NCBI RefSeq assembly: GCF_017591425.1
Contig: NW_024467119.1
Coordinates: 80,964,894-81,028,893, forward strand
Direction of reading: 5' to 3'
DNA length: 64,000 nucleotides
Source: Ochotona curzoniae
Lineage: Eukaryota > Chordata > Mammalia > Lagomorpha > Ochotonidae
Shown here: positions 46,406-57,892 of the stretch, piece by piece
Layout of the letters: each line of letters opens with the position of its first letter
Position numbering within the stretch: the stretch's first letter is position 1
Translations under genes and position numbers: made by a program
Notes under the pieces: generated by a model
The model's database searches: none
What the model was told of the DNA's origin: nothing
What the model saw: only the letters and a program-made list of their open reading frames with translations

Positions 46406-47103
46406 CACTACTACTTTGTAAAAGTCCCTATGACCATTCCGTAATTTTATATCAATTAATTTTCAGCCAGCAAAAAAAGTAAATGGTTTTTTACTCCTTA
46501 TAAATATTAAAGAAGCAGATTATAGGATTCCTTTCATTCATATATATATTTATCTAAATTTTGTTCCTTAAGTCTACTAAAACCAGAGACAAGGATTTGC
46601 TATTTAAATTGATGCACTGATACATAAGGAAAGCTCCAGATCTTAAAATACATCAGTAAACGAGGGTATCAAGAGAACTGCATCCAGTTCTTCCATCGAG
46701 GCTAGAAATTAATCCTTGGAGAGAAGGATAAAGTTAAGTGTACATTCATTTAGTTGATGAGTGTAAAGTGCTGAAACCTTAAAGGAATAAATTAGTCACA
46801 CTTTCCTGCATAATGCAAGCATCTCTTAGACTGGTTCTCAGGATACAGAAGTATAATTTGCAACCATGTCCAGTTCTACTATGTGTTAGACAAATGAACC
46901 CTGCAAAGCCAATATAAATAAGGAAAATTAATTCGGCAAGCAGAGGACTCCCACTCTGTTGAACTTTATTTATTTAGTAAATGCTTCCCATATTGCTCCA
47001 TGCTGAAGTCTCACTCATCCAGTTAGAGCCAGGCCTAAGGACAGTGTCCGGTTGAATTTCCATTGTCTCCACTTTTAAGCAATAGCTATAACTTTTTAAG
47101 TGG
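46406..47103. other. A/T-rich unique sequence, no gene seen
   Basis: No repeat family or gene recognised. Confidence 0.4.
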
Positions 47104-47240
47104 TTACATATGTGCTAGTGCTTTAAATATATTATCCTCAATCTCAAAATAATACTTCAAAGCACATATGTTGCTATTATCCCATTTTCCAGATACAACA
47201 AGGTTTGATGCACCCAACTTATAAACGCACAGCCAGTTGG
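47104..47240 (-). mobile_element. MIR fragment
   Basis: 'TGTGCTAGTGCTTTAAATAT', 'ATTATCCCATTTTCCAGATA' and 'AAACGCACAGCCAGTTGG' match the MIR reverse complement in order. Confidence 0.7.
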
Positions 47241-48159
47241 AGGGGTGTGTATGCCCTTCCCACATAACAGCTCCCATGGAGCATTTCACTATTAACACAT
47301 CAACTCACGTGCTGCTTACAAAGCTGTGGGAAAGCACCTCACAGCCTTGGCTCACAGCCTTGGCGCGCCTCCAAAAGCAAAGGAACTGCAGCTCTTCCAG
47401 CTGCTCCCCTCCATCCCCCTTTTCGGAAATAGTGTCAGCTAAAGAGTTAAATACTGCAGTGTTCTCACATGAGCCATCTGATTTCTGTAGTTAACCATGA
47501 GCGATACACACACACACATCTTTAAAGCCAGGGTAAAGCACTAAATAGCTGATTATTACCTTTAGACACATGAGAAATAAACACACTCCAGTAATAATTG
47601 TGCAAAATCCAGAGTTGCATATTCTTCCAGTCTCCCTGACAGACATGCATCGTGTTCTTTTTGCACAAAATGAAAAGCTTCCTCAGTACTGCATGGCAAC
47701 ATAAAAAGGATATTAACTGCCTTCCTGCTTCCCAGTGCTTCTGCTACATGTTTCAATGACAGCATTGCTTTTCCAAAAGCTGCAGAAGTGTGAACAATTA
47801 CAGACAGACCTTGCCACTGCCCTTCAGGACATGCCCAGCTCCTGAAGCAATCAACACTCCTTCACGTGGTTATCACGCTGATCACTTCATTTTGTCATCC
47901 AACAGACCTTACTGTTGCTGTGTGCTGGGCATTTTTGTGAGTGCTTAGCACTAAGCAAGACAAAAGAAGCTTCTGTGTACTGTCACCTCCTGGTGCTGGC
48001 ACCAAGCAGCCAAGCTGGTGCTAAAGAGCTTCCTTGTGCAGGGGTGTAAAGAACCAGGTTAACTGCACAGTGTGTATAACCTTGGTTTCGCATAATTCAG
48101 AAACATAGGTAACAGTGGAAGTGGGAAAGCTAGATGGCCAAGGAAGGCTCCCAAGACTT
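47241..48159. other. Unique sequence, no gene seen
   Basis: A short (CA)n run lies at 47505-47518. 'TGTGCTGGGCATTTTTGTGA' near 47922 resembles a common old interspersed-repeat block but is too short to assign. Confidence 0.4.
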
Positions 48160-48485
48160 AAAGATTTATTTTATTTTTATTGGAAAGTCAGATATACAGA
48201 GAGGAGGAGAGACAGAGAGGAAGATTTTCCATCCAATGATTCAATCCCCAAGTGACTGCAACAGCCGGTGCTATGCCGATCTGAAGCCAGGATCCAGGAA
48301 CTTCTTCTGGGTCTCCCACATGGGTGCAGAGTCCCAAGGCCTTGGGCCGTCCTCAACTGCTTTCCCAGGCCACAAACAGGGAGCTGGATGGGAAGTGTAA
48401 CTGCCGTGATTAGAACTGGCACCCATATGGGATCCCGGCGCGTTCAAGGTGAGGACTTTAGTCGCCAGGCCACAGTGCCGGGCCC
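48160..48485 (-). mobile_element. C-SINE
   Basis: Inverted full-length copy. Tail complement 'AAAGATTTATTTTATTTTTA' at the left, B-box complement 'GATTAGAACT', right end CAGTGCCGGGCCC. Confidence 0.93.
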
Positions 48486-48597
48486 GACCATATGTTTTTG
48501 AATTGCTGAGATTTACAGATACTAGTAACACTGGTTAATCAAAGAAACCCTAAACAGAAAGCCTTTGCAGAACAATTACCATCTACATTGCAAACAA

Positions 48598-48832
48598 GAG
48601 GACTCCCAATGAAACAGTTAAGTATACCTTGGCAGCCTGATACTAGATGTTCCACTTTTGTACCTAAACTGCCATGAAACACTTAAATAGCAGAAACTTC
48701 AACCTGTAACTACTGCTAAACTATTGTTGCTGTCGTAAGGGAAAATGGCAAGAGGGGAGAACGAGGAGAGAGGAAAGAAGTGGGAGGGAGGAATCCCTGC
48801 ACCTACAAAAATAATAAGAATTTTAGAATTTT
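48598..48832 (+). mobile_element. L1 3' UTR fragment
   Basis: 'GGACTCCCAATGAAACAG' through the G/A-rich stretch and 'GGAGGAATCCCTGCACCTAC' to an A-rich end, parallel to the L1 3' UTR at 14530-14800. Strongly 5'-truncated. The next SINE inserted into its A-rich tail. Confidence 0.75.
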
Positions 48833-48848
48833 AAAAAAAGAATTAGTT

Positions 48849-49176
48849 GGGCCCGGCGCGGTGGCGCAAGTGGTTAAAGGTCCTCGCCTTGCACGCCCAG
48901 GATCCCATATGGGCGCCGGTTCTAATCCCGGCAGCCCCGCTTCCCTTCCAGCTCCCTGCCTGTGGCCTGGGAAAGCAGTCGAGGACCGCCCAAAGCTTTG
49001 GGAACCTGCACCCACGTGGGAGACCCGGAAGAGGCTCCTGGCTTCGGATTGGCATAGTATCGGCCCGTTGCGCTCACTTGGGGAGTGAATCATCGGACGG
49101 AAGATCTTCCTCTGTGTCTCTCCTCTCTGTATATCTGCCTTTCCAATGAAAAAAATAATAAAAATAAATCTTTAAA
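48849..49176 (+). mobile_element. C-SINE, young, full length
   Basis: GGGCCCGGCGCGGTGGCGCA head, intact A and B boxes, tail AATAAATCTTT(A)n. Target duplications AAAAAAAGAATTAGTT lie at 48833-48848 and about 49178-49193. Nearly identical to the copy at 24265. Confidence 0.96.
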
Positions 49177-49429
49177 AAAAAAAAGAATTAGTTATCCATG
49201 TCAAAAAAAGGCTTTTAAATCCTAACAAATTGTGTTAAAAGAAAAAAAAATTATTGAGTAGGTTTAAATTCTACAGGTTTTCTTCTCAATCAGCTTTTAT
49301 TATTAGATTTTAATCAAGTCTCATTGAAACAGAAACTGTCCCAGCTGCACACACCCGTGTGCTATATTGCTAGGAGAAAAGCAGCCAGCACTGCAGGGCT
49401 TTGTGGGCCTGGTTAATGCCATACTTTTG

Positions 49430-50995
49430 TTAACTGTACAAGTCTAACAGCATAGTCACCTATTCCTTTTTTCTTTTGGGATATGTTGGGAGGGTGGGGA
49501 ACGCTGGGCTGCGACACACCACCCTGGCCACCAGGCGGGGCTGTAGGTTGCCCTGAGGAAGCTCTAGGGGCATTGGAGTGGAAGTGACTAAAGGCGTGTC
49601 TGACAGGAAAGGAATCACTTCTGAGATCTTGCACACTCCGGACCACTGCCCTCGCAGGGTGTGTGAGGGAGCTGAGATGGAATAGTTTGGAAGGGGGAAC
49701 CCGAGGACACGTTTTTGTCAGGCCAAGGCAGCTGCCCACATAGGAGACCTGGGTTGGGCTAAATACCATCTGCTGCCAATGGCACAAACAAAAGCTTGGG
49801 CTCAGTGGCGTGCCTGGCTGGGCTAGGCGGTAATAACCACGTGTGACTGTCAGAGCAGCAGGCGGATCACATCAGGCCAGACCGTGGCACCCACCAGAAC
49901 ATCAGAGACCAGATCTGGGCCAAATTCTGTAGGAGCACTGTGGGCTTGCCTCAGTGGGACTCCAGCATTGCTGGTTTGCTTGCTGGGGTGGTGATGGGTC
50001 CAGCAAGGCTGGATGACAGAACTAACCTGACAAAAACCCACTTGACATCTGTGGAAGCTGGAGCTCGAAGGAAGCTGGGCAGAGCCAGGCAGTAGCTCCC
50101 ACCAGCACATGCAAAGGCTGGAGCTGAGGGCAATGTTGGGGGTCTCCCTGCCTAGGATGCATCACCCACTGGTATATATGAGAAATGGGCCTGTGGTGGG
50201 TTGGCTAGGAAGGGGCACAACGCGCATCTGCTCACATGACAGATAACGCTGAGGCAAAACTGACCAGGCAGCTCCACGTATAAGTATGTTTGTTGGCTGG
50301 TGCAAGTGACAGACCAAACCTGACCTGGCACACAGGCTGGCATACATGAGTCAAGTTTGCAGTGTGCCCCCAGTGAGGTTTCTTGGGACTCTAGTTGAGA
50401 CTCCCCAATCTGACCGCTGGACTCAGATCCCCACCACAGGGAAAATCACAGGATGTGTGGTCTGACCTTGGAATGCATGTTAGCAGGTCTGGACCTCCTC
50501 GGTGGCTGATGCCTGAGCAGTGGACAGAGTACCTAGGCCTGCAGGGGATGTCCACTGCCCCATCAGAGGGCGGAGGGGAGAGAAGATTGGACAATTCTCC
50601 TGGCCAAGCTTTACAGCATGTTCCTGGGTCTGTGAGTGAAGTAAGATGGATTTGGTCAGCCATTAGACCTTGGAAAGATTTTCTCAGCCCTGAAGCAACA
50701 AAACCAACTACTTCTCAGAACTATCAAAACTACTCAAGTAACACCCTTGGAATATTCTTCCCCACATCAGATTCTCTAAACTGTCATCAAATGACTGTCC
50801 CCTCTTGCTAGATGTTGGTATAGTTTGACAGCAAGGAGCCACAACCTCCCTTCTTCCCTGTGGACACAGCAGAAAAACTCAAAAACTGAAACATCCATCT
50901 TTCTCCATAACCAGGCCTTCCCACCCTTGTCAGAGGCCCACATGGTCATGCATTCTTCTCAACCATGTAAACAATGTTAAAAATAAATTGAAGAC
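49430..50995 (+). mobile_element. VNTR-like retroposon, copy D (divergent subfamily)
   Basis: Tandem-unit core with 'GGCTGGTGCAAGTGACAGAC' and 'ACCTGGCACACAGGCTGGCA', then a 3' region starting 'GTGAGGTTTCTTGGGACTCT' (parallel to 'GATGAAGTTTCTTTGGAGAT' of copies A and C). It reaches 'CTATCAAAACTACTCAAG' and a different 3' end, about 50940-50995 (AATGTTAAAAATAAATTGAA). The left edge is approximate. Its uninterrupted unit at 50306-50330 is the empty-site reference for the insertion in copy E. Confidence 0.7.
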
Positions 50996-51138
50996 AAAAA
51001 AGAAACAGAATCTGAAATTTCAGGGAAAAAGTAGAAATTCTGCATCTAGTATGGCTGAGAAGGTGCCTGCGAAGACCTGCTTCCTGCAGGTATAAGCCAT
51101 GAACTTTTATTAAAATGCAACAAAACAGCTGTAGTCTC

Positions 51139-51463
51139 GGGCCCGGCGCGGTGGTGCAGTGGTTAAGGTCCTCTCCTAGCATGCCCAGGATCCCATATGG
51201 GCGCCGTTCTAATCCCGGCTGCCCCGCTTCCCTTCCAGCTCCCTGCCTGTGGCCTGGGAAAGCAGTCGAGGACCGCCCAAAGCTTTGGGACCCTGCACCC
51301 GCGTGGGAGACCCGGAAGAGGCTCCTGGCTTCGGATTGGCATAGCATCGACCGTTGTGCTCACTTGGGGAGTGAATCATCGGACGGAAGATCTTCCTCTC
51401 TGTCTCTCCTCTCTGTATATCCGCCTTTCCAATAAAAACATAATAAAAATATATCTTTAAAAA
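51139..51463 (+). mobile_element. C-SINE, young, full length
   Basis: GGGCCCGGCGCGGTGGTGCA head, tail ATATATCTTT(A)n. Perfect 17-bp target duplications AAAACAGCTGTAGTCTC at 51122-51138 and 51464-51480. Confidence 0.97.
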
Positions 51464-51480
51464 AAAACAGCTGTAGTCTC

Positions 51481-52370
51481 TAAAGGCTGAATAAGAGTCA
51501 TCTGATTTGTATGGGTAAAATGCCATAAGAATGATGACCATGGAATGGGTTTACCATCCTTTGAAGTTCTTTTGTGAGCAGCAGCCTAGATCCCATGCAG
51601 GGTGCTCTGTATAGCTACACCAGAAGCACAGCTTTGCTGGGCCAAAGAATCTGAAGGCAGAGTTCAGGGCAATGATTACAATGGCGAGCTAAGAGAGAAT
51701 CCCCAAATTGGTGGGAAGCTCTCTAGACAAGCCCCAAACTCTGAATAGCTCTACCAAATTTCCTTCTGGCCTTGAACCCTATATTCATGGAGCAGACTGC
51801 AAGCAATCTAGCTTAAAAGAAAAAACTAAACGAGGTTTTCAGGAATATCTGAACGTCAGACTTATCAGTTTTGAGTCCCATTGAGTTAACTGCCTGCTAC
51901 AACACAAACACCAACACTATTCAGAGAAAATTGTAGCAAATCCAAAACCTACACAGCATAACATACACAATGGCCAGAGTACAATGTAGAAGTATTCAAC
52001 ACAAGAACAAGAAGGAGAATCTGGTACATTTACAAGACAAAAAACAACAACAAAATTAAAGATGCTTATCCAAGGATGATCCAGATGTTGGATTTCAAAA
52101 TGACTTTATAGCAACTATTTTGGCTGTGGCGGATAGGAGGAGTAAAGAAAGACAGTTTTGTAATGAGTGAAAACAAGTGGAATATCAGCAGAAAGACACC
52201 CATTCACACCCCCCCAAAAGACCTAACAGAAGTTCTATAAATGAAAATTACATTTGAAAAAAACTTCTTGAATGAGATTAACGGGAGAATAGCGGTGAGG
52301 AACAAGATATGAACTTGAACATAAGGCAACAACAACTATCTGGTACATAGAAGGGAAAGCACTGAACGCC
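51481..52370. other. Possible ancient L1 5' remnant, otherwise unassigned
   Basis: The part around 51900-52130 ('CCAAGGATGATCCAGATGTT', 'TCAAAATGACTTTATAGCAA') vaguely recalls 5' regions of old L1M elements. Too diverged for a firm call. Confidence 0.3.
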
Positions 52371-52540
52371 AGGGGAGCTGAGCAGTGGGCTGAGCTGCTT
52401 GCTGCAACACTAGAATCCCATAGCAGCACTGGTTCCAGTTCCCATCGAGTTCTCTTCCAAAGCACCCAGGAAAAGAACAGTAGAAGATGGCCAAAGTTCC
52501 TAGGCCTCTACCACTTGTGTGTGTAAAACTCTTTAAAACA
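52371..52540 (+). mobile_element. Old C-SINE, partial
   Basis: 'GGGGAGCTGAGCAGTGGGCT' head, 'AGAATCCCATAGCAGCACTG', 'CCAAAGCACCCAGGAAAAGA'. The 3' part is interrupted by an L1 3' end; a tail-like 'ACAAATAAGTAAATCTTA' resumes after it at about 52862. Confidence 0.55.
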
Positions 52541-52544
52541 AATA

Positions 52545-52860
52545 ATTCCATAACATTATAGATTGTTGCTTACGGTATGTTGGGGCTTTTAATTGATCGG
52601 GATGATACTTTGCCGGCTCTATCTTCAGACCAGAGATGGTCTCCCCAAGAAGCCGTTGAATTGATCCGGACAATAAGATGCTGGACTCTATGCTTGGTAT
52701 ATGCTTGCAATGAAACAATCTCAACTGAACTTGAACTGTGGTAACGCAACAAGGTGGAGGAATCCACCATGGGGGGAGGGCTTGGGGAAGAGTGGGGGGA
52801 ATCCCAGTGCCTATAAAACTGTGTCACTTAATGCAATGTAATTAATAATAATAATAAAAA
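52545..52860 (+). mobile_element. L1 3' UTR fragment, another subfamily
   Basis: 'TGGACTCTATGCTTGGTATA', 'GCTTGGGGAAGAGTGGGGGG' and 'AATCCCAGTGCCTATAAAAC', then an A-rich (TAA)n end. The same general layout as other L1 3' ends here but a distinct sequence. Confidence 0.6.
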
Positions 52861-52944
52861 AACAAATAAGTAAATCTTAGAAAAAGAACAGAGCCCAAGA
52901 ACTCAGATCCAAAGGTTTCACACACATGTATTTGCAGTCTCAGA

Positions 52945-53215
52945 CACAGCGGGGTGGATTTTGTGATGCAGCAGAGAAAGCCAGGGACTACAATGGCGGC
53001 ATTCCTTTATGAAAGCCAGTTTGAGTGCCAGCTGCTCCAGCTTTGTGCTGGTGTACTTGGGGAACCAGAGAGAATGGCCCAAGAACTCAGGCTTCTGCCC
53101 CTCACGCGACACCAGGAAGAATCGCCTGGCTTCTGTGAGGACTGAACCAGTGGACGGAAGCTCTCGCTCTCTCCTCTCACTTGGCAATGCTGCCTTTCAA
53201 ATAAATAAATACATC
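52945..53215 (+). mobile_element. Old C-SINE
   Basis: 'CTGCTCCAGCTTTGTGCTGG', 'TGAGGACTGAACCAGTGGAC', C/T-rich run and 'CTGCCTTTCAAATAAATAAA' tail. Confidence 0.7.
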
Positions 53216-53334
53216 ATTTTAAACAAAAGAAACAGAGAGAAAAAAAGAATGAGGCAAGAAAAAAAATTTAGAAATGAAGAAAAAATAGTTTCTAAAAAGA
53301 TCCCTGTGTGTTTATGTGATAAATTTAACTTTTG

Positions 53335-53361
53335 TCATATATATATGAATATATATATATT
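53335..53361. repeat. Short (AT)n microsatellite
   Basis: Two ATATATATAT-type runs separated by GA. Confidence 0.8.
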
Positions 53362-53448
53362 CACAAAATAAACAAAAGTGGTTATCTGTACCTTTTATGT
53401 TACAATGCACTTACAGAGCAATAAAAAATAGCATTAAGAAACTAAATT

Positions 53449-53626
53449 GAGCCCGGTGGCGTGGCCTAGCGGCTAAAGTCCTTGCCTTCAAAGCACCAGG
53501 ATCCCATATGGGCGCCCGTTCTAATCCCCGCAGCTCCACTTCCCATTCAGCTCCCTGCTTGTAACCTGGGAAAGCAACCTTGGGACCATGCACCCATGTG
53601 GGAGACCTGGAGCAAAAAAAAAAAAA
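53449..53626 (+). mobile_element. 3'-truncated but polyadenylated C-SINE
   Basis: Carries the tRNA-like head, B box (CGTTCTAATCC) and body to 'GGGAGACCTGGAGC', then directly an A-tail of about 15. The usual C/T-rich 3' third and AAATCTTT end are absent. Perfect 15-bp target duplications AAGAAACTAAATTGA (53436-53450 and 53627-53641) bound it, so it inserted in this short form. Confidence 0.93.
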
Positions 53627-53641
53627 AAGAAACTAAATTGA

Positions 53642-54721
53642 AACTTAATTTCAATTTATATAAATTTAATTCCTATAACTCCCTGTTCAAGTGACAAAAC
53701 TGGATATTACCACATTCCAAAGCAAAATTATCTTCCTTCTAAAGCGTACCAAGATTCAAGACTCAAGGACAATTTACTGAATTAACTGAAATGTTTGCTG
53801 CAATACTTGTTTAGTGGAAGCCAGCAGAGTATGCTGAGTGCCACGAACAGATATTATGCATACTGTCCTTCCTCTCACCCGCATTCTCTATGCTGGAGCC
53901 TGGTCAACGCAATGGAAATGGACTAGACATAGGCATCACAATGAGACTCTACAAAAGAAAAATGCCTTATAAAAATTACTGCAAGATAAGTCCAGGAAAT
54001 ATTATCTGCTCACACTGAAATACTGTGTTATTGTTTATGCATAATCCAACAGAACGGCCTTTGTATTATTTTTAACAGTTTGCATTTAAAACCATCTATA
54101 CTTCAAAGGAAAGTAAGCAGTGCATAAACTTAGTTTGTTCTTGACCTCCAAACTTGGTTTTTGTATAGCAGACATTCCTAAGAACTAGACTAGTCATCTC
54201 TACATAAACAATAACTTCCTCTGTGTTTCTAAATGTGAAATCGTGAGGAATACACAACATGCAAAGTTTCTCTAAGTACACAACTGTTAAAAATCAAATA
54301 GTATTTAAGTCTATTTATAGTAGAGTTAACAATAATATTTAATCTCCCAAAAATATCCATAGCAATGGCTAATTCTACACAGCTTAAATGAAGAGCAAAA
54401 TAAATTTTATAATAATCTGAACAAAATAGCCCTTAGAAGTGGACGACAGGTCTTATGAACTGAAGTTTTGAATTAGCTGTCATTAGTAATCAGAGTGACA
54501 AGAAATGGCCTCAAGCACTGTTTTGTTCTTTCCTTTTACTATCGCTGGGAAAACACGGGTATACCACAATTCTTTCACGGTTTTTTGCTAGAATATTTGT
54601 TCATTCTCCAAAAGCATCAAGGATAATACTGGACTTTCTGAGGATTTAGCATGATACCAATCAATAATGTCATCAGAGCAAATATTCAGTAATTAAAAAG
54701 TACTAGTCATCTAAAATAGAA
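53642..54721. other. A/T-rich unique sequence, no gene seen
   Basis: No family recognised. Confidence 0.4.
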
Positions 54722-54990
54722 AAGGAGGTAGGCAGTTAGCACAGCAACGATGATGCCCATTAGGCTGCGGTCTTGCCGTATTAGGTCACCTTTGCTGAAC
54801 GCCCAGCTCCAGCTCTTGGCTCAAACTTTCTGCTAAGAAACTCTGGCCAATGGCAGTGATGGGACTCAAATAACTGGGTCCCTGTCACCCACACAGGAAA
54901 CCTGGCTATGGCTTGGATCAATGTAGGCATTTGGAAGTGAATGAAAATATGAATGCTTTCTCTTTCTCTCTCTAAGGATACCAATTTCTC
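54722..54990 (+). mobile_element. Old C-SINE or related tRNA-SINE
   Basis: 'GGAGGTAGGCAGTTAGCACA' head, 'ACTGGGTCCCTGTCACCC', 'GGCATTTGGAAGTGAATGAA' and a C/T-rich run. Old and diverged. Confidence 0.55.
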
Positions 54991-55617
54991 TTTAATTAAA
55001 GGGAAACTCAAAGCATCTCTTCCTTCCCTTCACCCCATATCCATTCAGAATGAAGATGTTTTCAAAATAAGCAATTTAAAAACAAAGCAGACATAAATCA
55101 GCCATAATTTTAAAAGTCCATGTTTTCTTTTTCTCCTTTACCTCTCAGGAGACCAGAACTGTGAGCCCAAGCCTGGTGGCGCTTCTTTCTTCTGAAACAT
55201 GTTTGACTTTGGAAGGCCAGAGAAGCACCCAGGGTCATGGAAAACATGGAACAAGCAAGCATGACCAAACAAAAACCAAGAAAAAAATGCTAGAGTGCAG
55301 GCTGCACACACTATCCTGGTCTTTGTTTCAAGTCAACAGGACCTGCATATCACCACACATGCTCACATGGACCTGCACATCACCACACATGCTCACATGG
55401 CCCCTGTCAAGCTCCCAAGGCAAGCACCTAACTAAATCCAGGACAGACGTTGTAGATAATACTCACGTCAGGACACATTCCTAGGATGTTCTGGATCATA
55501 TCCCCAGCCACCTGACATGAGTAGCCATTGGGATTTTTAAAACAAGGGACAGTTACTTCTCAGACTCTCAGGTAGCTCCTCAGTGTAATCAAGGCTCAAA
55601 TGAAGCTAACCACAAGA
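54991..55617. other. Unique sequence with a 30-bp tandem duplication
   Basis: A 30-bp unit (ACCTGCAYATCACCACACAT + GCTCACATGG) occurs twice at 55341-55400. Otherwise nothing recognised. The 107-codon frame 55161-55484 includes the duplication and matches nothing. Confidence 0.55.
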
Positions 55618-55873
55618 ACTACTGGGCATTTATCATGTGTCAGGCGCTGCGCCCAGCACTAAGATGCAGCATATCATTTAATCTCCCCCCCCCCCCCCCG
55701 CAGACTCTTGCAGTGAGGATCCTATTTGTCATCCCTGTTTTATGGATGACACACCGAAGGCTTACAGAGGTTCTGGAACTTGCTCAAGGTAAAGCTACTC
55801 GGTGATAGAACTGAAATTTCAACCCAGGTTTGCCCGACTCCATTGTGCAGTCTTCTGTCAACTAGATCACTCT
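55618..55873 (-). mobile_element. MIR, nearly full length
   Basis: Reverse complement MIR in order: 'GTCAGGCGCTGCGCCCAGCA', 'ATATCATTTAATCT', 'CCCTGTTTTATGGATGACAC', 'GGAACTTGCTCAAGGTAAAG', 'TTTCAACCCAGGTTTGCC'. A poly(C) run of about 14 (55687-55700) has expanded inside it. Confidence 0.88.
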
Positions 55874-56059
55874 CCTTCCAAATCAAGGACATCTGGAATT
55901 AATGAGAACTAACAAACCTTGCCATTCTCTCCAGCAAAGAGCTTCCACACACTTCATCAGTAGACTGACATCTGAATGTTTACTGCAAAGTGGTAAAAAT
56001 CTGAAATGAAGCTAACACAACCCAGGCTTTTAGACAGGAAATGCAAAACACAATTGTTG

Positions 56060-57892
56060 CTGCAGGCAACAAGACCTGGGGCTGGGAGTGGGCCTGTTAA
56101 TGGAACTTTGGGGACTCCCTCACTGGGACACTGGTTCCACTGGTGTGAGAGCTGGAACTGGGGGCAAGCCAGTCTAGGGGTGGGACAGACAGCACTCATT
56201 TTAAAGTGCTGCAACTGGCTGTAAGTCATGTCAGGCAGTACCCCTGAGCAGGTGCAAATTCCAGGGCTGCATGTGGGTCTGGTAGGGGAACCATGGGCAT
56301 TCCTTTGCTGGGATGCAGCTCCTGCTGGTAAGTATGAGAACCAGGATTGGGACAGGGCCAGGCTGGTCAAAGCAGAAGCACCAGTCAACATATGTATGGA
56401 CCAGATGTGGGGGCGGGGTAGGCTAAGCTAAGCTGCAGAACCAATGGGTATGCATGAGAGCAAGATGAAATGTGGGATGGATGAGGCTAAGCTGCAGAAT
56501 ATACCAGCAATGCAAAAACTGGGGCTAGAGGCAGGCCTAGAGAGGGTTATTAATCCCACTAAGTTCTGGCACCTGCTGGTGTGCGTGAAAACCAGGCTGG
56601 CAGCAGGGTGGGCTGGGCTATGCCATAGTTTGTGTGACAGATGGTGGAACTGATCAGGCAGCTACATCCACCAAGATGTACTTTGGCTGGTGCAAGTGAC
56701 TGCCAGAGGCCAGCTCCAGCTGTTTGGAGCTCAAGAAGGGTGTGTGGTGTTGGCGAAAAGGAAAGACACAGACACAGTGCCTTAACAACTCAAGAAGCTA
56801 TCCTATTTATTTACCCAGCCACATTACAAACTTCTGCACAAACAATTGTGCTATTTTTACTTCAATATTAAGGGGGCATGCATAGACATTTGGTCATTCT
56901 GTACTTCATGGCTAAGCCCGTGCCCCTAAAGATAATTCTGCAAAATACTGTATGCATTTTCTTCAGAGCAAGCCATTGTTCATACTTCAGTAGCAGCAAT
57001 GGAGTAATAGCCAAGACTCCAAGGCCAAGGCAAATGCAAATACCTGCTAATCGGTAATACATTCCTACCACATTCCTATTTCTACAATTTACCCATCATT
57101 TAATGGGGAAAAAAATGTCACAAGGAAAAAACATAAAAATCCAAGACAAAAGTTTCAAAAATTAAATCCCCCTACAACTACAGGCTCTATAACTCCATAA
57201 ACAATCAAACAATAATTAAAATTATATCTCTATAATTTTAACAAAAATCATATGAGAGGCTAAAACAGATACATTCCCTACGCTCCAAAGAAATTGCAAA
57301 GACAGGCTAGCCTTTAAAGTCACAGTAACTGTATTTATCACCATAGCAGTTGTGGGATAGGTTTCATCACTTCCACTAGTTTGTAGGATTCTTATCAAGC
57401 CATTTCCCAGAAGGCATGCTACTTGTCTGGGCCAAATTCCAGGGCAATGGGTAGGCACACAATAAGGTGTCCAGCAAACAGCATTGGCTTAATTGTACTC
57501 CTTTGTGTAGTTAAAGGCCCACTCACCAAGACATTATCAGTAACATTAACTCCCAAGCTCACATCAGTTACAAAAGCCATCTCACAGGGGCAAACAATAA
57601 TGCCTCAATAGGATACAGAATTTCTAATGGGGTCGTTGAGTGTCCATGCAAAAGGGGGTGATACCGCGTCAAGGTGTTCAGAGAGACATTCACCGGGCCT
57701 TACCAAACAGCTGGAAACTTCTCTGGGCCTTGCCAAACAGGGAAGCTATTTTCTTCACACCTTCATGCCATCCACTCCCACTGCGCAAACCCCAGCAAGT
57801 TGACAGACCAAAACTGACCTGGCACTGGCTGGCACACACAAGAGTTAAGTCTGAAGTAACCCTATCCCACAACAGACATAGCCAGGTATGTT
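56060..57892 (+). mobile_element. VNTR-like retroposon, copy E, interrupted
   Basis: Tandem units with 'CTGGTAAGTATGAGAACCAG' and 'ATGGGTATGCATGAGAGCAA' cores run from about 56060 to 56700. A foreign ~1.1-kb block interrupts it, then 'CAGACCAAAACTGACCTGGC' resumes, matching copy D at about 50310. The 3' end is lost near 57892. No coding potential. Confidence 0.7.
56701..57792 (-). mobile_element. LTR-like insertion within copy E
   Basis: Begins TGCCAGAGG and ends ACCCCA (TG…CA). Flanks are GCAAGTGAC on the left and GCAAGTTGAC on the right, while copy D shows a single GCAAGTGAC, so the block is an insertion. On the minus strand an AATAAATAGG poly(A)-like signal (about 56802-56811) precedes a ~100-bp terminal stretch ending at TGGCA, suggesting a long solo LTR. 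The class is unclear and the target duplication is imperfect. Confidence 0.5.

Noticed and set aside
56868..57458. Minus-strand frames in the insertion of copy E, considered as retroviral env remnants
   Set aside because: No recognisable env, pol or gag motif; the block fits a long LTR better and the frames are short.
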